43,389 nt of DNA from Desulfobacteraceae bacterium RAAP-1 (lineage in GTDB: Bacteria; Desulfobacterota; Desulfobacteria; Desulfobacterales; Desulfatirhabdiaceae): NCBI GenBank assembly GCA_001443525.1, contig LKPX01000029.1, positions 1 through 43,389 of the forward strand. Direction: 5' to 3'. This document shows positions 23,990 through 31,351 of the stretch, piece after piece (position 1 is the first letter of the stretch; every line of letters begins with the position of its first letter). A program made the position numbers and the translations under genes. The notes under the pieces were generated by a model. It worked only from the letters and a program-made list of their open reading frames with translations, made no database searches and had not been told where the DNA came from.

Positions 23990-24883
23990 TCAGGGGCGGG
24001 AAGGCGCAGGCCAGAGTTGTGCGATCAGCATACCTGCCAGCATCAGGACGCAGCCTGTCATCGCACGCAGTGTCATGGGTTCTTTCAATATTAACCAGCC
24101 GGCCATTGCCGCAAAAACCGTTTCAAGACTCATAATAATCGCGGCATGAGCCGGAGGTGCATTTTTCTGCGCAACGACCTGAAGGGTAAAGGCAATGCCT
24201 ACCGACAAGAGCCCTCCATACAAAAGGGGGACGGCGCCTTTGATGACAGCCGCAAACGAAACCGTCTCCACGAAACCTGCCGTAATTAAACTCAGCACAG
24301 AGCATACCCAGAACTGCGCACACGCCAGTTGAATGGTGTCCATCTGAGGGGACAGCCATCCGATAATCATGACATGCAATGCCCAGAAAAAAGCGCTGGC
24401 CAGAACCCACAGATCGCCTGTCCCCATGGTGAATCTATCGGTAATGCTCAGGAAGTACATGCCCAGAGTCGCCAGCACGGAAGCCGCCCATATGCTCCAT
24501 CCCGGCCGCCGCCCGAAAAACAGTCCGAAAACAGGTACCAGAATGACATACAGCCCGGTGATAAAACCTCCCTTTCCGGCAGTTGTATGCACCATACCGA
24601 TTTGCTGAAGACCGGCGCCGCAGAAAAGGACCCCCCCCAGCAGAAGGCTTTTCCTTAAAAAATCCATTCCGGCGGATACCGAGGTAATCTGGATTGAAAC
24701 TCCATGATGATGCCGCCAGGCAATCAGGGGCAACAGCACACATGCGCCCAGCATAAATCTCACCCCGGTAAAGGTGAAAGGCCCCATGTAATTCATTCCG
24801 GAACGCTGTGCCACAAATGCACAGCCCCAGATCATCGCGGTGATCAGCAAAAGCCAGTCCGCGCGTACCACATGTCTGTTCAA
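23990..24883 (-). CDS. EamA/DMT family permease
   Basis: The 297-residue membrane protein has about ten helices made of two EamA halves. The first begins WLLLITAMIWGCAFVAQRSG, and the second contains AIIMSLETVFAAMAGWLILKEP, the family's signature pair of Glu-containing ends. It is a drug/metabolite-type exporter, often of amino acids or related compounds. Its start is TTG at 24883 with GGGAG 5 nt before it, only 13 nt after hisM-like, so it is probably the last gene of the amino acid transporter operon. That position hints at an amino acid-related substrate, which is inference only. Confidence 0.85.
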   Translation of the reverse strand: MNRHVVRADWLLLITAMIWGCAFVAQRSGMNYMGPFTFTGVRFMLGACVLLPLIAWRHHHGVSIQITSVSAGMDFLRKSLLLGGVLFCGAGLQQIGMVHTTAGKGGFITGLYVILVPVFGLFFGRRPGWSIWAASVLATLGMYFLSITDRFTMGTGDLWVLASAFFWALHVMIIGWLSPQMDTIQLACAQFWVCSVLSLITAGFVETVSFAAVIKGAVPLLYGGLLSVGIAFTLQVVAQKNAPPAHAAIIMSLETVFAAMAGWLILKEPMTLRAMTGCVLMLAGMLIAQLWPAPSRP

Positions 24884-24896
24884 AAATACTCCCTGT

Positions 24897-25598
24897 CTAT
24901 GAAACTAACGATGGGCTGCGCAGATGCCCTGACATTCGGTACTCCACCTTCCGGAAAACAAAAAGCACCGCGTACACCAATATCAGATACAGCACGGCTG
25001 CCGAGATATATAATTCGTAGAAAGCAAAGCTTCGGGATGCGACCATTCGGGCGACGCCCGTAATGTCCATGATCGTGATAATGGAGACCAGTGATGTGGC
25101 CTGAAGCAGAAAAACGACTTCATTGGTATATGCAGGCCACGCCAGTCGAAAGGCTTTGGGAAGAATTATCCGGCGTTGCAGCAAAAATCCGGATATGCCG
25201 CAGGCTCTGGCGGCCTCAATTTCACCGAACGGAATAGCCTCAATGCCGCCGCGCAGAATCTCGGATGTATATGCCGCCGTATTCAGTGTCAGACTCAGAA
25301 TCGCGCAGAACCAGGCTCCTCTGAAAAATGTCCAAACACCGATTTGTGTCAGAAAATGCTGAAACTGACCGCTGCCGTAATAAATGAGAAATATCTGAAC
25401 CAGAAGAGGTGTACCTCTGAAATAAAAATTGAACACATAGACCGGCATCCGCAGCAGCGGATTCCGGTGTACGCGCATGAGCGCAAATGGTATGGCAAGG
25501 CACAGACCGATACCAACACTGATTGCCGTCAACTCCACAGTAACCGCCGCGCCCTGAAGAAGCCGGGGAATATTTTCCTGAATAATGGCGATATCCAT
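24897..25598 (-). CDS. Polar amino acid ABC transporter permease (HisM-like)
   Basis: The 233-residue inner-membrane permease has about five helices. The ATPase-contact EAA loop reads EAARACGISGFLLQRRIILP. The N-terminal YFRGTPLLVQIFLIYY segment is typical of the HisM/ArtM group. It follows the HisQ-like gene with a 2-bp gap. Together with the HisQ-, HisJ- and HisP-like proteins it would form an importer for basic amino acids. Confidence 0.9.
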   Translation of the reverse strand: MDIAIIQENIPRLLQGAAVTVELTAISVGIGLCLAIPFALMRVHRNPLLRMPVYVFNFYFRGTPLLVQIFLIYYGSGQFQHFLTQIGVWTFFRGAWFCAILSLTLNTAAYTSEILRGGIEAIPFGEIEAARACGISGFLLQRRIILPKAFRLAWPAYTNEVVFLLQATSLVSIITIMDITGVARMVASRSFAFYELYISAAVLYLILVYAVLFVFRKVEYRMSGHLRSPSLVS

Positions 25599-25600
25599 GA

Positions 25601-26278
25601 TTATGCGGCCCTCCGGATGCCGCGGTTAGCCCAGACTTCCGCCCGCTGCTGAATCAGCATGGACACAATCGTAATCACCAGATAAATCAATGAGGCGACA
25701 AAATAACAGGTAAACGGTTTATGCGTAGAACGCGCAGCCACATCGGCGTTGCGCATCAATTCCGGAAGTTGAATAACAGACACCAGCGCTGTTGCCTTGA
25801 TCAGCACCATCCATACATTTCCCAGACCCGGAAGCGCAAAACGCCACATCTGGGGCAGCAGGATTCTGACAAACATCTGTACCCGATTCATGCCTGCAGC
25901 CTTGGCCGCCTCGATCTGGCCTTTGGATACCGCCAGATAGCTTCCGCGAAAGACCTCTGTGGAAAAAGCGCCATAAATAAACCCGATGGTCGCCACACCC
26001 GCCATAAATGGATTCAAATCGATTGTAATATTGGCGATATCCAGAAGAAGCGTCGGAACTCCGTAATATACCAGCAGGATGATCACCAGCTCGGGAACTC
26101 CCCGGATCACCGTGGTGTAAACGCCTGCAATGCCTCTGGCTATCCAGGACCTGGACAGTTTCCCCCAGGCGCCGAACAGCCCCAACACTACGGCGATCGT
26201 CATGGAAAAAACGCCGACAGCGATTGTCAGACGGACGCCTTCCCACAGCAGCCACCCGTAGCCCCTGATATTCATCAT
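25601..26278 (-). CDS. Polar amino acid ABC transporter permease (HisQ-like)
   Basis: The 225-residue permease has about five helices. Its FTTVIRGVPELVIILLVYYG-like segment and EAA loop (EAAKAAGMNRVQMFVRILLP) are standard for the HisQ/GlnP family. ATG at 26278 (or 26275) is chosen because the longer frame to 26497 runs through the family A repeat at 26333-26457 and gives a non-homologous 73-residue leader. An AGAAGGA site lies about 12 nt upstream. It is translated just before the HisM-like partner. Confidence 0.9.
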   Translation of the reverse strand: MMNIRGYGWLLWEGVRLTIAVGVFSMTIAVVLGLFGAWGKLSRSWIARGIAGVYTTVIRGVPELVIILLVYYGVPTLLLDIANITIDLNPFMAGVATIGFIYGAFSTEVFRGSYLAVSKGQIEAAKAAGMNRVQMFVRILLPQMWRFALPGLGNVWMVLIKATALVSVIQLPELMRNADVAARSTHKPFTCYFVASLIYLVITIVSMLIQQRAEVWANRGIRRAA

Positions 26279-26304
26279 AATCACGGATTTCCTTCTCTTA
26301 ACAT

Positions 26305-26332
26305 TGATGACTTCGTCCAAAGTCGATTTTGA
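26305..26332 (+). repeat. Partial family A end fused to copy 4
   Basis: GATGACTTCGTCCAAAGTC-GATTTTGA lies directly before the full copy at 26333, in the same arrangement as the fragment at 2964-2988. It keeps the terminus-like GACTTCGT...AAAGTC core. Confidence 0.5.
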
Positions 26333-26457
26333 GACGGCTTTGTAAAAAGTTCGCAGGCAAGGCGCGCAAGTCCGCAAGGAGTGAGGCGTACTTTTGGGTA
26401 CGCCGCAACGACGAAGGATGCAGCGCAACGCAGCATCCGGACTTTGTACGAAGCCGA
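26333..26457 (+). repeat. Family A dispersed repeat, copy 4, inside the transporter operon
   Basis: A full-length copy with left end GACGGCTTTGTAAAAAGTTC, right end near TCCGGACTTTGTACGAAGCC and central stem GCGTAC-TTTTGG-GTACGC. It lies between the HisJ-like gene (stop at 26507) and the HisQ-like start (26278), so it is transcribed within the operon and can fold in the mRNA. Confidence 0.85.
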
Positions 26458-26506
26458 TTTCCGGACGGTGTGGTTCCGGCGTCTGCGGCTGCTTCAAATC
26501 ACCGCG

Positions 26507-27295
26507 TTATTTTCCGTACACATCGAAATTGAAATACTTGGCATTGATTTTCTGATACACGCCATTGGCTCGAATGGCGTCAATGGCTTTGTTCAACTTC
26601 TGCCGCAACGCATTGTCCCCTTTTCGGACAGCAATGCCGACGCCTTCACCAAACCATTTTGGGTCCGTATAGCCAGGACCGACAAACTCAAAATCCTTTC
26701 CGGCCGGCGTATTCAGAAACCCGGTCAACAGCACCGTAGCGTCTGCAATGACCAGATCAAGTCTGCCCGCTACCAGATCCATATTGGCCTCATCCTGGGT
26801 GGCATAGGCTTTGATGTTGACTGTATCTCCGAACATGTCGCGGATAAAATTTTCATGAATAGTGGCCCGCTGAACGCCTACGGTTTTGCCTTTCAGTCCT
26901 TCCTTGGAGATAACGATGCCGGAGCCTTTCCTGGCGATGAAACGGGCAGGTGTTTGATAATATTTATGTGTAAAATCAACTTTTTGTTTCCGCTCATCCG
27001 TAATAGACATGGAAGCGACGATAGCGTCGAATTTTTTGGCAACCAGACCGGGAATCAAACCGTCCCAGTCCTGCAGCACAAACTGGCATTCCATTCCCGA
27101 CTCCTTGCACAGCGCTTTGGCGATATCGATATCAAACCCCTTGACCTTGCCGTCTTTATCCACATAATTGAACGGCGGGTATGCGCCTTCCGTACCAATA
27201 CGCAATATGGGCTTTGCCCCTGCCGCTGAAGCGCTTCCCATCCAGCCCAATCCGAAAATCATTGCTATCGCCACTGTCACTGCCCATTTTTTCAT
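26507..27295 (-). CDS. Periplasmic basic amino acid-binding protein (HisJ/ArgT-like)
   Basis: The 262-residue family 3 solute-binding protein has a signal peptide (cleavage near SASA-AG, residues 22-25). Typical features are LRIGTEGAYPPFNYVDKDG, the GFDIDIAKALC strand, IVASMSITDERKQKVDFTHK and the C-terminal FNFDVYGK, very like HisJ/LAO proteins. It would capture arginine, lysine, ornithine or histidine in the periplasm. It lies between the ATPase gene and the permease genes, with a dispersed repeat on each side. The repeats may set its higher expression relative to the permeases. Confidence 0.92.
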   Translation of the reverse strand: MKKWAVTVAIAMIFGLGWMGSASAAGAKPILRIGTEGAYPPFNYVDKDGKVKGFDIDIAKALCKESGMECQFVLQDWDGLIPGLVAKKFDAIVASMSITDERKQKVDFTHKYYQTPARFIARKGSGIVISKEGLKGKTVGVQRATIHENFIRDMFGDTVNIKAYATQDEANMDLVAGRLDLVIADATVLLTGFLNTPAGKDFEFVGPGYTDPKWFGEGVGIAVRKGDNALRQKLNKAIDAIRANGVYQKINAKYFNFDVYGK

Positions 27296-27317
27296 GTGTC
27301 ACCCCGTTCGTTATGTT

Positions 27318-27466
27318 ATTCCATTTTGCTTTCAAAATGATATTCCAGCAAGCATTCGGACTGAGACCGCGAAAGCAAGCGAGCAGCGATGAGACTGTAC
27401 ATTCAGTACGTCAAATCGCGGCACAGCGAAGCTGACAAAGGTATCGGTTTGAATGCGAACTGGAAT
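27318..27466 (-). repeat. Family B 149-bp dispersed repeat, copy 2, inside the transporter operon
   Basis: A 149-bp copy in reverse orientation, from ATTCCATTTTGCTTTCAAAA to TTTGAATGCGAACTGGAAT. It fills most of the gap between the ATPase gene (stop at 27466) and the binding-protein start (27295). Its last base is also the final base of the ATPase gene's TAA stop on the minus strand. Confidence 0.9.
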
Positions 27467-28263
27467 TATCTGGTTTTTGGTTTTACCATATACCCGCTTA
27501 AAAACTGTCGACAACGTTCAGATACCGGATTTTCGAAAACCTGCTCAGGAAGACCTTCTTCCTCGACACATCCATTATGAAGGAACAATACCCGGCTGGA
27601 TACATGTCGGGCGAAATCCATTTCGTGCGTCGCAATCAGCATGGTACGCCCCTCTTCCGCCAGTTGCTGCATCACCCGCAGCACTTCGCCGACCAGTTCG
27701 GGATCCAGAGCTGACGTAGGCTCATCTACCAGAAGGGCGGCAGGTTCCATTGCCAGCGCCCTGGCGATGGCGACGCGCTGCTGTTGACCTCCGGATAACT
27801 GTGACGGATAACAGCCCGCCTTGTCCTGGATTCCTACTTTTTTCAGCAGGCTCATGGCCAGCTCCACAGCATCTTTTTTAGGTCGTTTCAGTACATGAAC
27901 CGGCGCTTCGATGACATTTTCCAGAATAGTCATATGCGTCCACAAATTGAAATGCTGAAAAATCATTCCCAGCCTTGTCCGGATGCGATTCACCTGTTTG
28001 GGATCTTCCGGCGCCGTTTCACCGTGACGGTTTTTTTTCATTCGGATCAGCTCTCCAGCAATAGACACACTGCCGGCATCCGGAGTTTCCAGCATATTGA
28101 TGCAGCGCAGCAGCGTGCTCTTTCCGGAACCGCTGGAGCCGATCAGGGCGATTACATCCCCTTCACTGGCTGACAGGGATACGCCTTTTAAAACCCGAAG
28201 CGCTCCGAACTGTTTATGAATGCCTTCCGCCACAATGGCATTGGGTGAAGATGCGATCCCCAA
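27466..28263 (-). CDS. Polar amino acid ABC transporter ATP-binding protein (HisP-like)
   Basis: The 265-residue ATPase has Walker A GSSGSGKS, the Q-loop, the LSGGQQQR signature, Walker B LLVDEPTSALD and H-loop ATHEM. The insertion after RIRTRLGMIFQHFNLW fits the HisP/GlnQ group. The start is TTG, preceded by AAAGGAG 6 nt upstream. It is the first gene of the transporter operon on the minus strand. The stop codon TAA ends exactly at the family B repeat. Confidence 0.93.
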   Translation of the reverse strand: MGIASSPNAIVAEGIHKQFGALRVLKGVSLSASEGDVIALIGSSGSGKSTLLRCINMLETPDAGSVSIAGELIRMKKNRHGETAPEDPKQVNRIRTRLGMIFQHFNLWTHMTILENVIEAPVHVLKRPKKDAVELAMSLLKKVGIQDKAGCYPSQLSGGQQQRVAIARALAMEPAALLVDEPTSALDPELVGEVLRVMQQLAEEGRTMLIATHEMDFARHVSSRVLFLHNGCVEEEGLPEQVFENPVSERCRQFLSGYMVKPKTR

Positions 28264-28379
28264 TACAATCTCCTTTGGTTAGATATGATTCACATTTGCC
28301 AAATCCCGTTTTTTAAATGCCATGCTTTTCAGAATGAGTCAACCCAATATATCCAGATCACATCTGATATTTTAATATT

Positions 28380-28410
28380 GACGGCTTTGCAAAAAGTTCG
28401 CATGCTGCGT
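28380..28410 (+). repeat. Family A single-end remnant
   Basis: GACGGCTTTGCAAAAAGTTC-GCATGCTGCGT matches one end of family A and then stops. Sequence from 28411 matches the end of family B instead. Confidence 0.55.
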
Positions 28411-28425
28411 CATGCGAACTGGAAT
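28411..28425 (-). repeat. Family B terminal remnant joined to family A
   Basis: CATGCGAACTGGAAT matches the last 15 bases of the inverted family B element (AATGCGAACTGGAAT) at 14 of 15 or better. It directly follows the family A fragment, so the two repeat families are joined here. Confidence 0.5.
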
Positions 28426-28450
28426 AAGAAGCTTCACTCAAAAGGAACTG

Positions 28451-29323
28451 ATGATGTTGAAAGGATATGCGTTTATTGTCGCCGCAGCGCTTCAGTGGGG
28501 AATGATCGGCCCATTTTCACGAATGGCGTTTCAGGAAGGGCTTTCTCCTGTGGAAGTCGCGTTCTGGAGAGCGCTTCTGGCATGGATTCTTTTTGGCGGC
28601 CACGCCGTGGTCCGGCGTGAGTTGAAGCTGCAGAGAAAGGATATCGGATATCTTCTGGCATTTGGATTTTGCGGGGTAACGCTCTTTTATTATTTTTATC
28701 AGATGGCGGTCCTGCAGGGTGGGGCTGCGCTGGCGGCGGTACTGCTTTATACCGCGCCGGCATGGGTCATCCTGTTTTCGAGATTTTTTTTCAAAGAAGC
28801 CATTACCCCGATGAAACTGCTGGCGCTGCTTCTGACGATAGCCGGTGTTTCGGCGATTTCCATTGGAAACAGCGCAGGAGGCGGCATGACGGCTGTTTCG
28901 CTTCGCATCTCAGCCATTGGTTTTGGCCTGCTTTCCGGATTCTGCTATTCGCTGTATTATATTTTCGGAAAGTTTTTCTCGGGTCGCTACAGTTCCGCCA
29001 ATCTCTTTTTCTACATTCTTCCGGTAGGGTTCCTCGGGATGCTGCCGTGGGTTGCATTCACCCATAAGACACCGACCGCCTGGCTGGCTCTGGGCCTTCT
29101 GGTTATCATCTGCACCTATGGAGCGAATTCCTGCTATTATGCCGGGCTGAAATACCTTGAGGCAGGCCGGGCCGCCATTGTTGCGACCGTAGAACCCGTC
29201 ATGGCGGCTGTTGCCGCCTATTTCTGGTGGCATGAAGTGTTCTCGCTTCAGGGGTATCTGGGCAGCGTGCTTGTTCTGGCAGCTGTAATTCTGATGATCA
29301 GGGACGACAGTGAAAGCCGGTAA
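28451..29323 (+). CDS. EamA/DMT family permease
   Basis: The 290-residue protein has about ten helices in two EamA halves. The first contains ALQWGMIGPFSRMAF and VEVAFWRALLAW; the second contains AAIVATVEPVMAAVAAYFWWHE. It is probably an exporter of amino acids or metabolites. The start at 28451 has AAAGGAA 4 nt upstream (ATG 28454 is also possible). It is only distantly like the other EamA gene at 23990. It is transcribed away from the amino acid importer operon. Its TAA stop ends at the first base of a family B repeat. Confidence 0.87.
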   Translation: MMLKGYAFIVAAALQWGMIGPFSRMAFQEGLSPVEVAFWRALLAWILFGGHAVVRRELKLQRKDIGYLLAFGFCGVTLFYYFYQMAVLQGGAALAAVLLYTAPAWVILFSRFFFKEAITPMKLLALLLTIAGVSAISIGNSAGGGMTAVSLRISAIGFGLLSGFCYSLYYIFGKFFSGRYSSANLFFYILPVGFLGMLPWVAFTHKTPTAWLALGLLVIICTYGANSCYYAGLKYLEAGRAAIVATVEPVMAAVAAYFWWHEVFSLQGYLGSVLVLAAVILMIRDDSESR

Positions 29324-29471
29324 TTCCATTTTGCTTTCAAAATGATATTCCAGCAAGCATTCGGACTGAGACCGCGAAAGCAAACGAGCAGTGATGAGAC
29401 TGTACATTCAGTACGTCGAATCGCGGCACAGCGAAGCTGACAAAGGTATCAGTTTGAATGCGAACTGGAAT
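29323..29471 (-). repeat. Family B 149-bp dispersed repeat, copy 3, between convergent genes
   Basis: A 149-bp copy in reverse orientation, filling the gap between the EamA gene (stop 29323) and the convergent octaheme cytochrome gene (stop 29479). Its first base is the last base of the EamA TAA. In this position it could serve as a shared terminator. Confidence 0.9.
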
Positions 29472-29478
29472 AATATGC

Positions 29479-30966
29479 TTATTTTCCTTTGTGTTCCAGC
29501 CAGTCGTTCATTTCCTGCAGATGTTCGGAAAGCGGATAGAAACCCTCGGCAAAGACGCCGTAATCCCCGCCCCCAGCCATTGCAGCCGCAAATCGTGCGT
29601 TATTGGCGTCGAACAGCCAGATATGACTCCATTTTTTCTCAATGGCACGATCGAAAATACGAAGGTTTTTATCCGGTGCTGGCGCATACCCGCGTTTCCA
29701 GATTTCCCGCATGATATCTGTGGCGGCCCGTGTGGCGGTATTGGTGGCGGTAATCATATGGTCGTACCGCGCCCAGTGTCCTTTCACCCAGGATGTGCTG
29801 TGACAGGACCGGCAGATGGACTGCATGGTTTCCCGGCGCTTCTGGAATTCCTGATCATCGATCAGCGCTGAAACGGCGCTGCCGCCATCAAAATCCGTCG
29901 GCAGCTGCAAGCCGTCCTTGTTCCGGATGATGGTGGTATCCGGAGACTTAGGCTGCCTGTGGGCATATATCAGACCAAAAATCCGATCTGAAAGGCGATC
30001 GTTCATCCGGTGCGTCCTTTGCGCCACGACAGCGCCATCGGCGCCGGTCAACAGACTGATATGGCAGACCGCACAGGTGGGCGCCGTAAAATCCTTGCCG
30101 ATCTTCCAGGGGACCGCCGCGAAATTCCAGCCCGCCTGCTGGGAAGCCGCAATATTGCCGTGTTTGCTGACCTCATAGACTTTGTAGGCGGGAACATCGG
30201 GACCCGAATGGCACTCCTTGCAGGTATAGGGTTTCCTGGCGGTTTCCATCGAAAAGCTGTGACGGCTGTGGCATGATGTGCAGGCTCCCAGACTTCCGTC
30301 CGGGTTGATTCTTCCAACGCCCTGATTCGGCCATCCCTCGATGACCGGAAACTCCAGTTCGCCGGCGTCGGTATCCCGTTTTTCAAAACCCGTTACCGTA
30401 AGGCGTGTGCCATGACAGTACAGGCAGGTTGTTGCGTCCATCGAGGAATCCGGCGGCGCAAAGGCAACCCGGCCATTCTTTTGCACAGGGCTTCCGATAA
30501 TACTTTGCTTCAGGCTCTGATACAACGTATTTCCCATCAGATTTTTCCAGGCATGAGCCATGATGTTGTCGGCGTATTGCTCACGTTCCTGTGAGTGACA
30601 CACCGCGCAATCCTCGGGAGTAACCACGACATGAACCTTGAATCCGTTATGGGAAAATGTATCGCTGTGCGCTTCCGGATGTTGCGTGTGGCATTCGGCG
30701 CATCCTACGACAACGGATTTCAGGTTGTCCGGTATGACGGCGCTGGAAACTTTTCTGGCCGGCATGGCGGCCTTCATGGCATTTTCAGGTGTGATCATCG
30801 CGTGACGGCTTTTTTCCCAATCCGCCACAATTCCCGGATGGAACGTCTCATGACATCCCAGGCACTCCTGTGTAGCCTCACTGATCGGAGGATTGTCATC
30901 ACAGATACCGGGTACGGAAGCCATAACCCCGCTGCACGCCAAAACCATTATCAGAAGATGTTTCAT
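29479..30966 (-). CDS. Octaheme c-type cytochrome, hydroxylamine oxidoreductase-like
   Basis: The 495-residue periplasmic protein has a signal peptide (1-20) and eight CxxCH motifs: CLGCH, CAECH, CAVCH, CLYCH, CTSCH, CKECH, CAVCH and CRSCH. It ends in a helical region (SCHSTSWVKGHWARYDHMI and onward) of HAO type. The heme count matches hydroxylamine oxidoreductase. HAO-like proteins in non-nitrifiers reduce nitrite or hydroxylamine or oxidise hydroxylamine or hydrazine. The direction depends on a tyrosine cross-link I cannot place with confidence. ATG at 30966 with AAAGGA 6 nt upstream is preferred to ATG 30981. No membrane quinol partner is adjacent. There is no C-terminal anchor. Confidence 0.82.
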   Translation of the reverse strand: MKHLLIMVLACSGVMASVPGICDDNPPISEATQECLGCHETFHPGIVADWEKSRHAMITPENAMKAAMPARKVSSAVIPDNLKSVVVGCAECHTQHPEAHSDTFSHNGFKVHVVVTPEDCAVCHSQEREQYADNIMAHAWKNLMGNTLYQSLKQSIIGSPVQKNGRVAFAPPDSSMDATTCLYCHGTRLTVTGFEKRDTDAGELEFPVIEGWPNQGVGRINPDGSLGACTSCHSRHSFSMETARKPYTCKECHSGPDVPAYKVYEVSKHGNIAASQQAGWNFAAVPWKIGKDFTAPTCAVCHISLLTGADGAVVAQRTHRMNDRLSDRIFGLIYAHRQPKSPDTTIIRNKDGLQLPTDFDGGSAVSALIDDQEFQKRRETMQSICRSCHSTSWVKGHWARYDHMITATNTATRAATDIMREIWKRGYAPAPDKNLRIFDRAIEKKWSHIWLFDANNARFAAAMAGGGDYGVFAEGFYPLSEHLQEMNDWLEHKGK

Positions 30967-31080
30967 GAGGTTTCCTTTCATCTCGAATCCTTTTCGCTCT
31001 GAACGCCACCCTTACGCACCCTCTTTGGGGGTAATTTTTCTTGCCATTTAATGGGTACATGATAATTTGTATATTGATAA

Positions 31081-31236
31081 AACGCAAATAGCGATTCGCA
31101 CTATTCGACATGGCAAGCAGATATTGCCGAAGCATGGCTGCTTTTTGATGAAACGCTCACCGATCACCTGGACATTGAATCCACCATGTTCTTAAGCGAA
31201 CGGCTGCAACAGTTATTGCGCCTCCAGACGGCCTGA
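31081..31236 (+). pseudogene. Coding-like remnant without a start codon
   Basis: One frame reads protein-like for about 50 codons. The segment IAEAWLLFDETLTDHLDIES is followed by FLSERLQQLLRLQTA and a TGA at 31234-31236. No start codon lies before the in-frame stop at 31078. It resembles the C-terminal end of a larger helical protein that has been lost. I do not recognise the family. The rest of the 30967-31351 gap holds no gene I can support. Confidence 0.35.
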
Positions 31237-31351
31237 TCACTGTCCGCTGGTGCATCTGCGCTTCCTTTATCTATTGACGCATTCCATAGTGTTTGTTAAG
31301 AGGATGCGGCATGCGAACGGCAGGCATCGTCGTATAAATCGAGGTCTCGCA

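Noticed and set aside
27389-27580. Small ORF encoding MRLYIQYVKSRHSEADKG
   Set aside because: It repeats wherever the family B element lies in this orientation (also 29391 and 43321). It reflects the repeat's sequence rather than a conserved peptide, as it has no ribosome-binding site and runs into unrelated sequence.
31296-31330. GGATGCGGCATGCGAACGGC as another family A fragment
   Set aside because: It shares only a short GC-rich stretch with the repeat interior and lacks the GACGGCTTCGTAAAAAG terminus.
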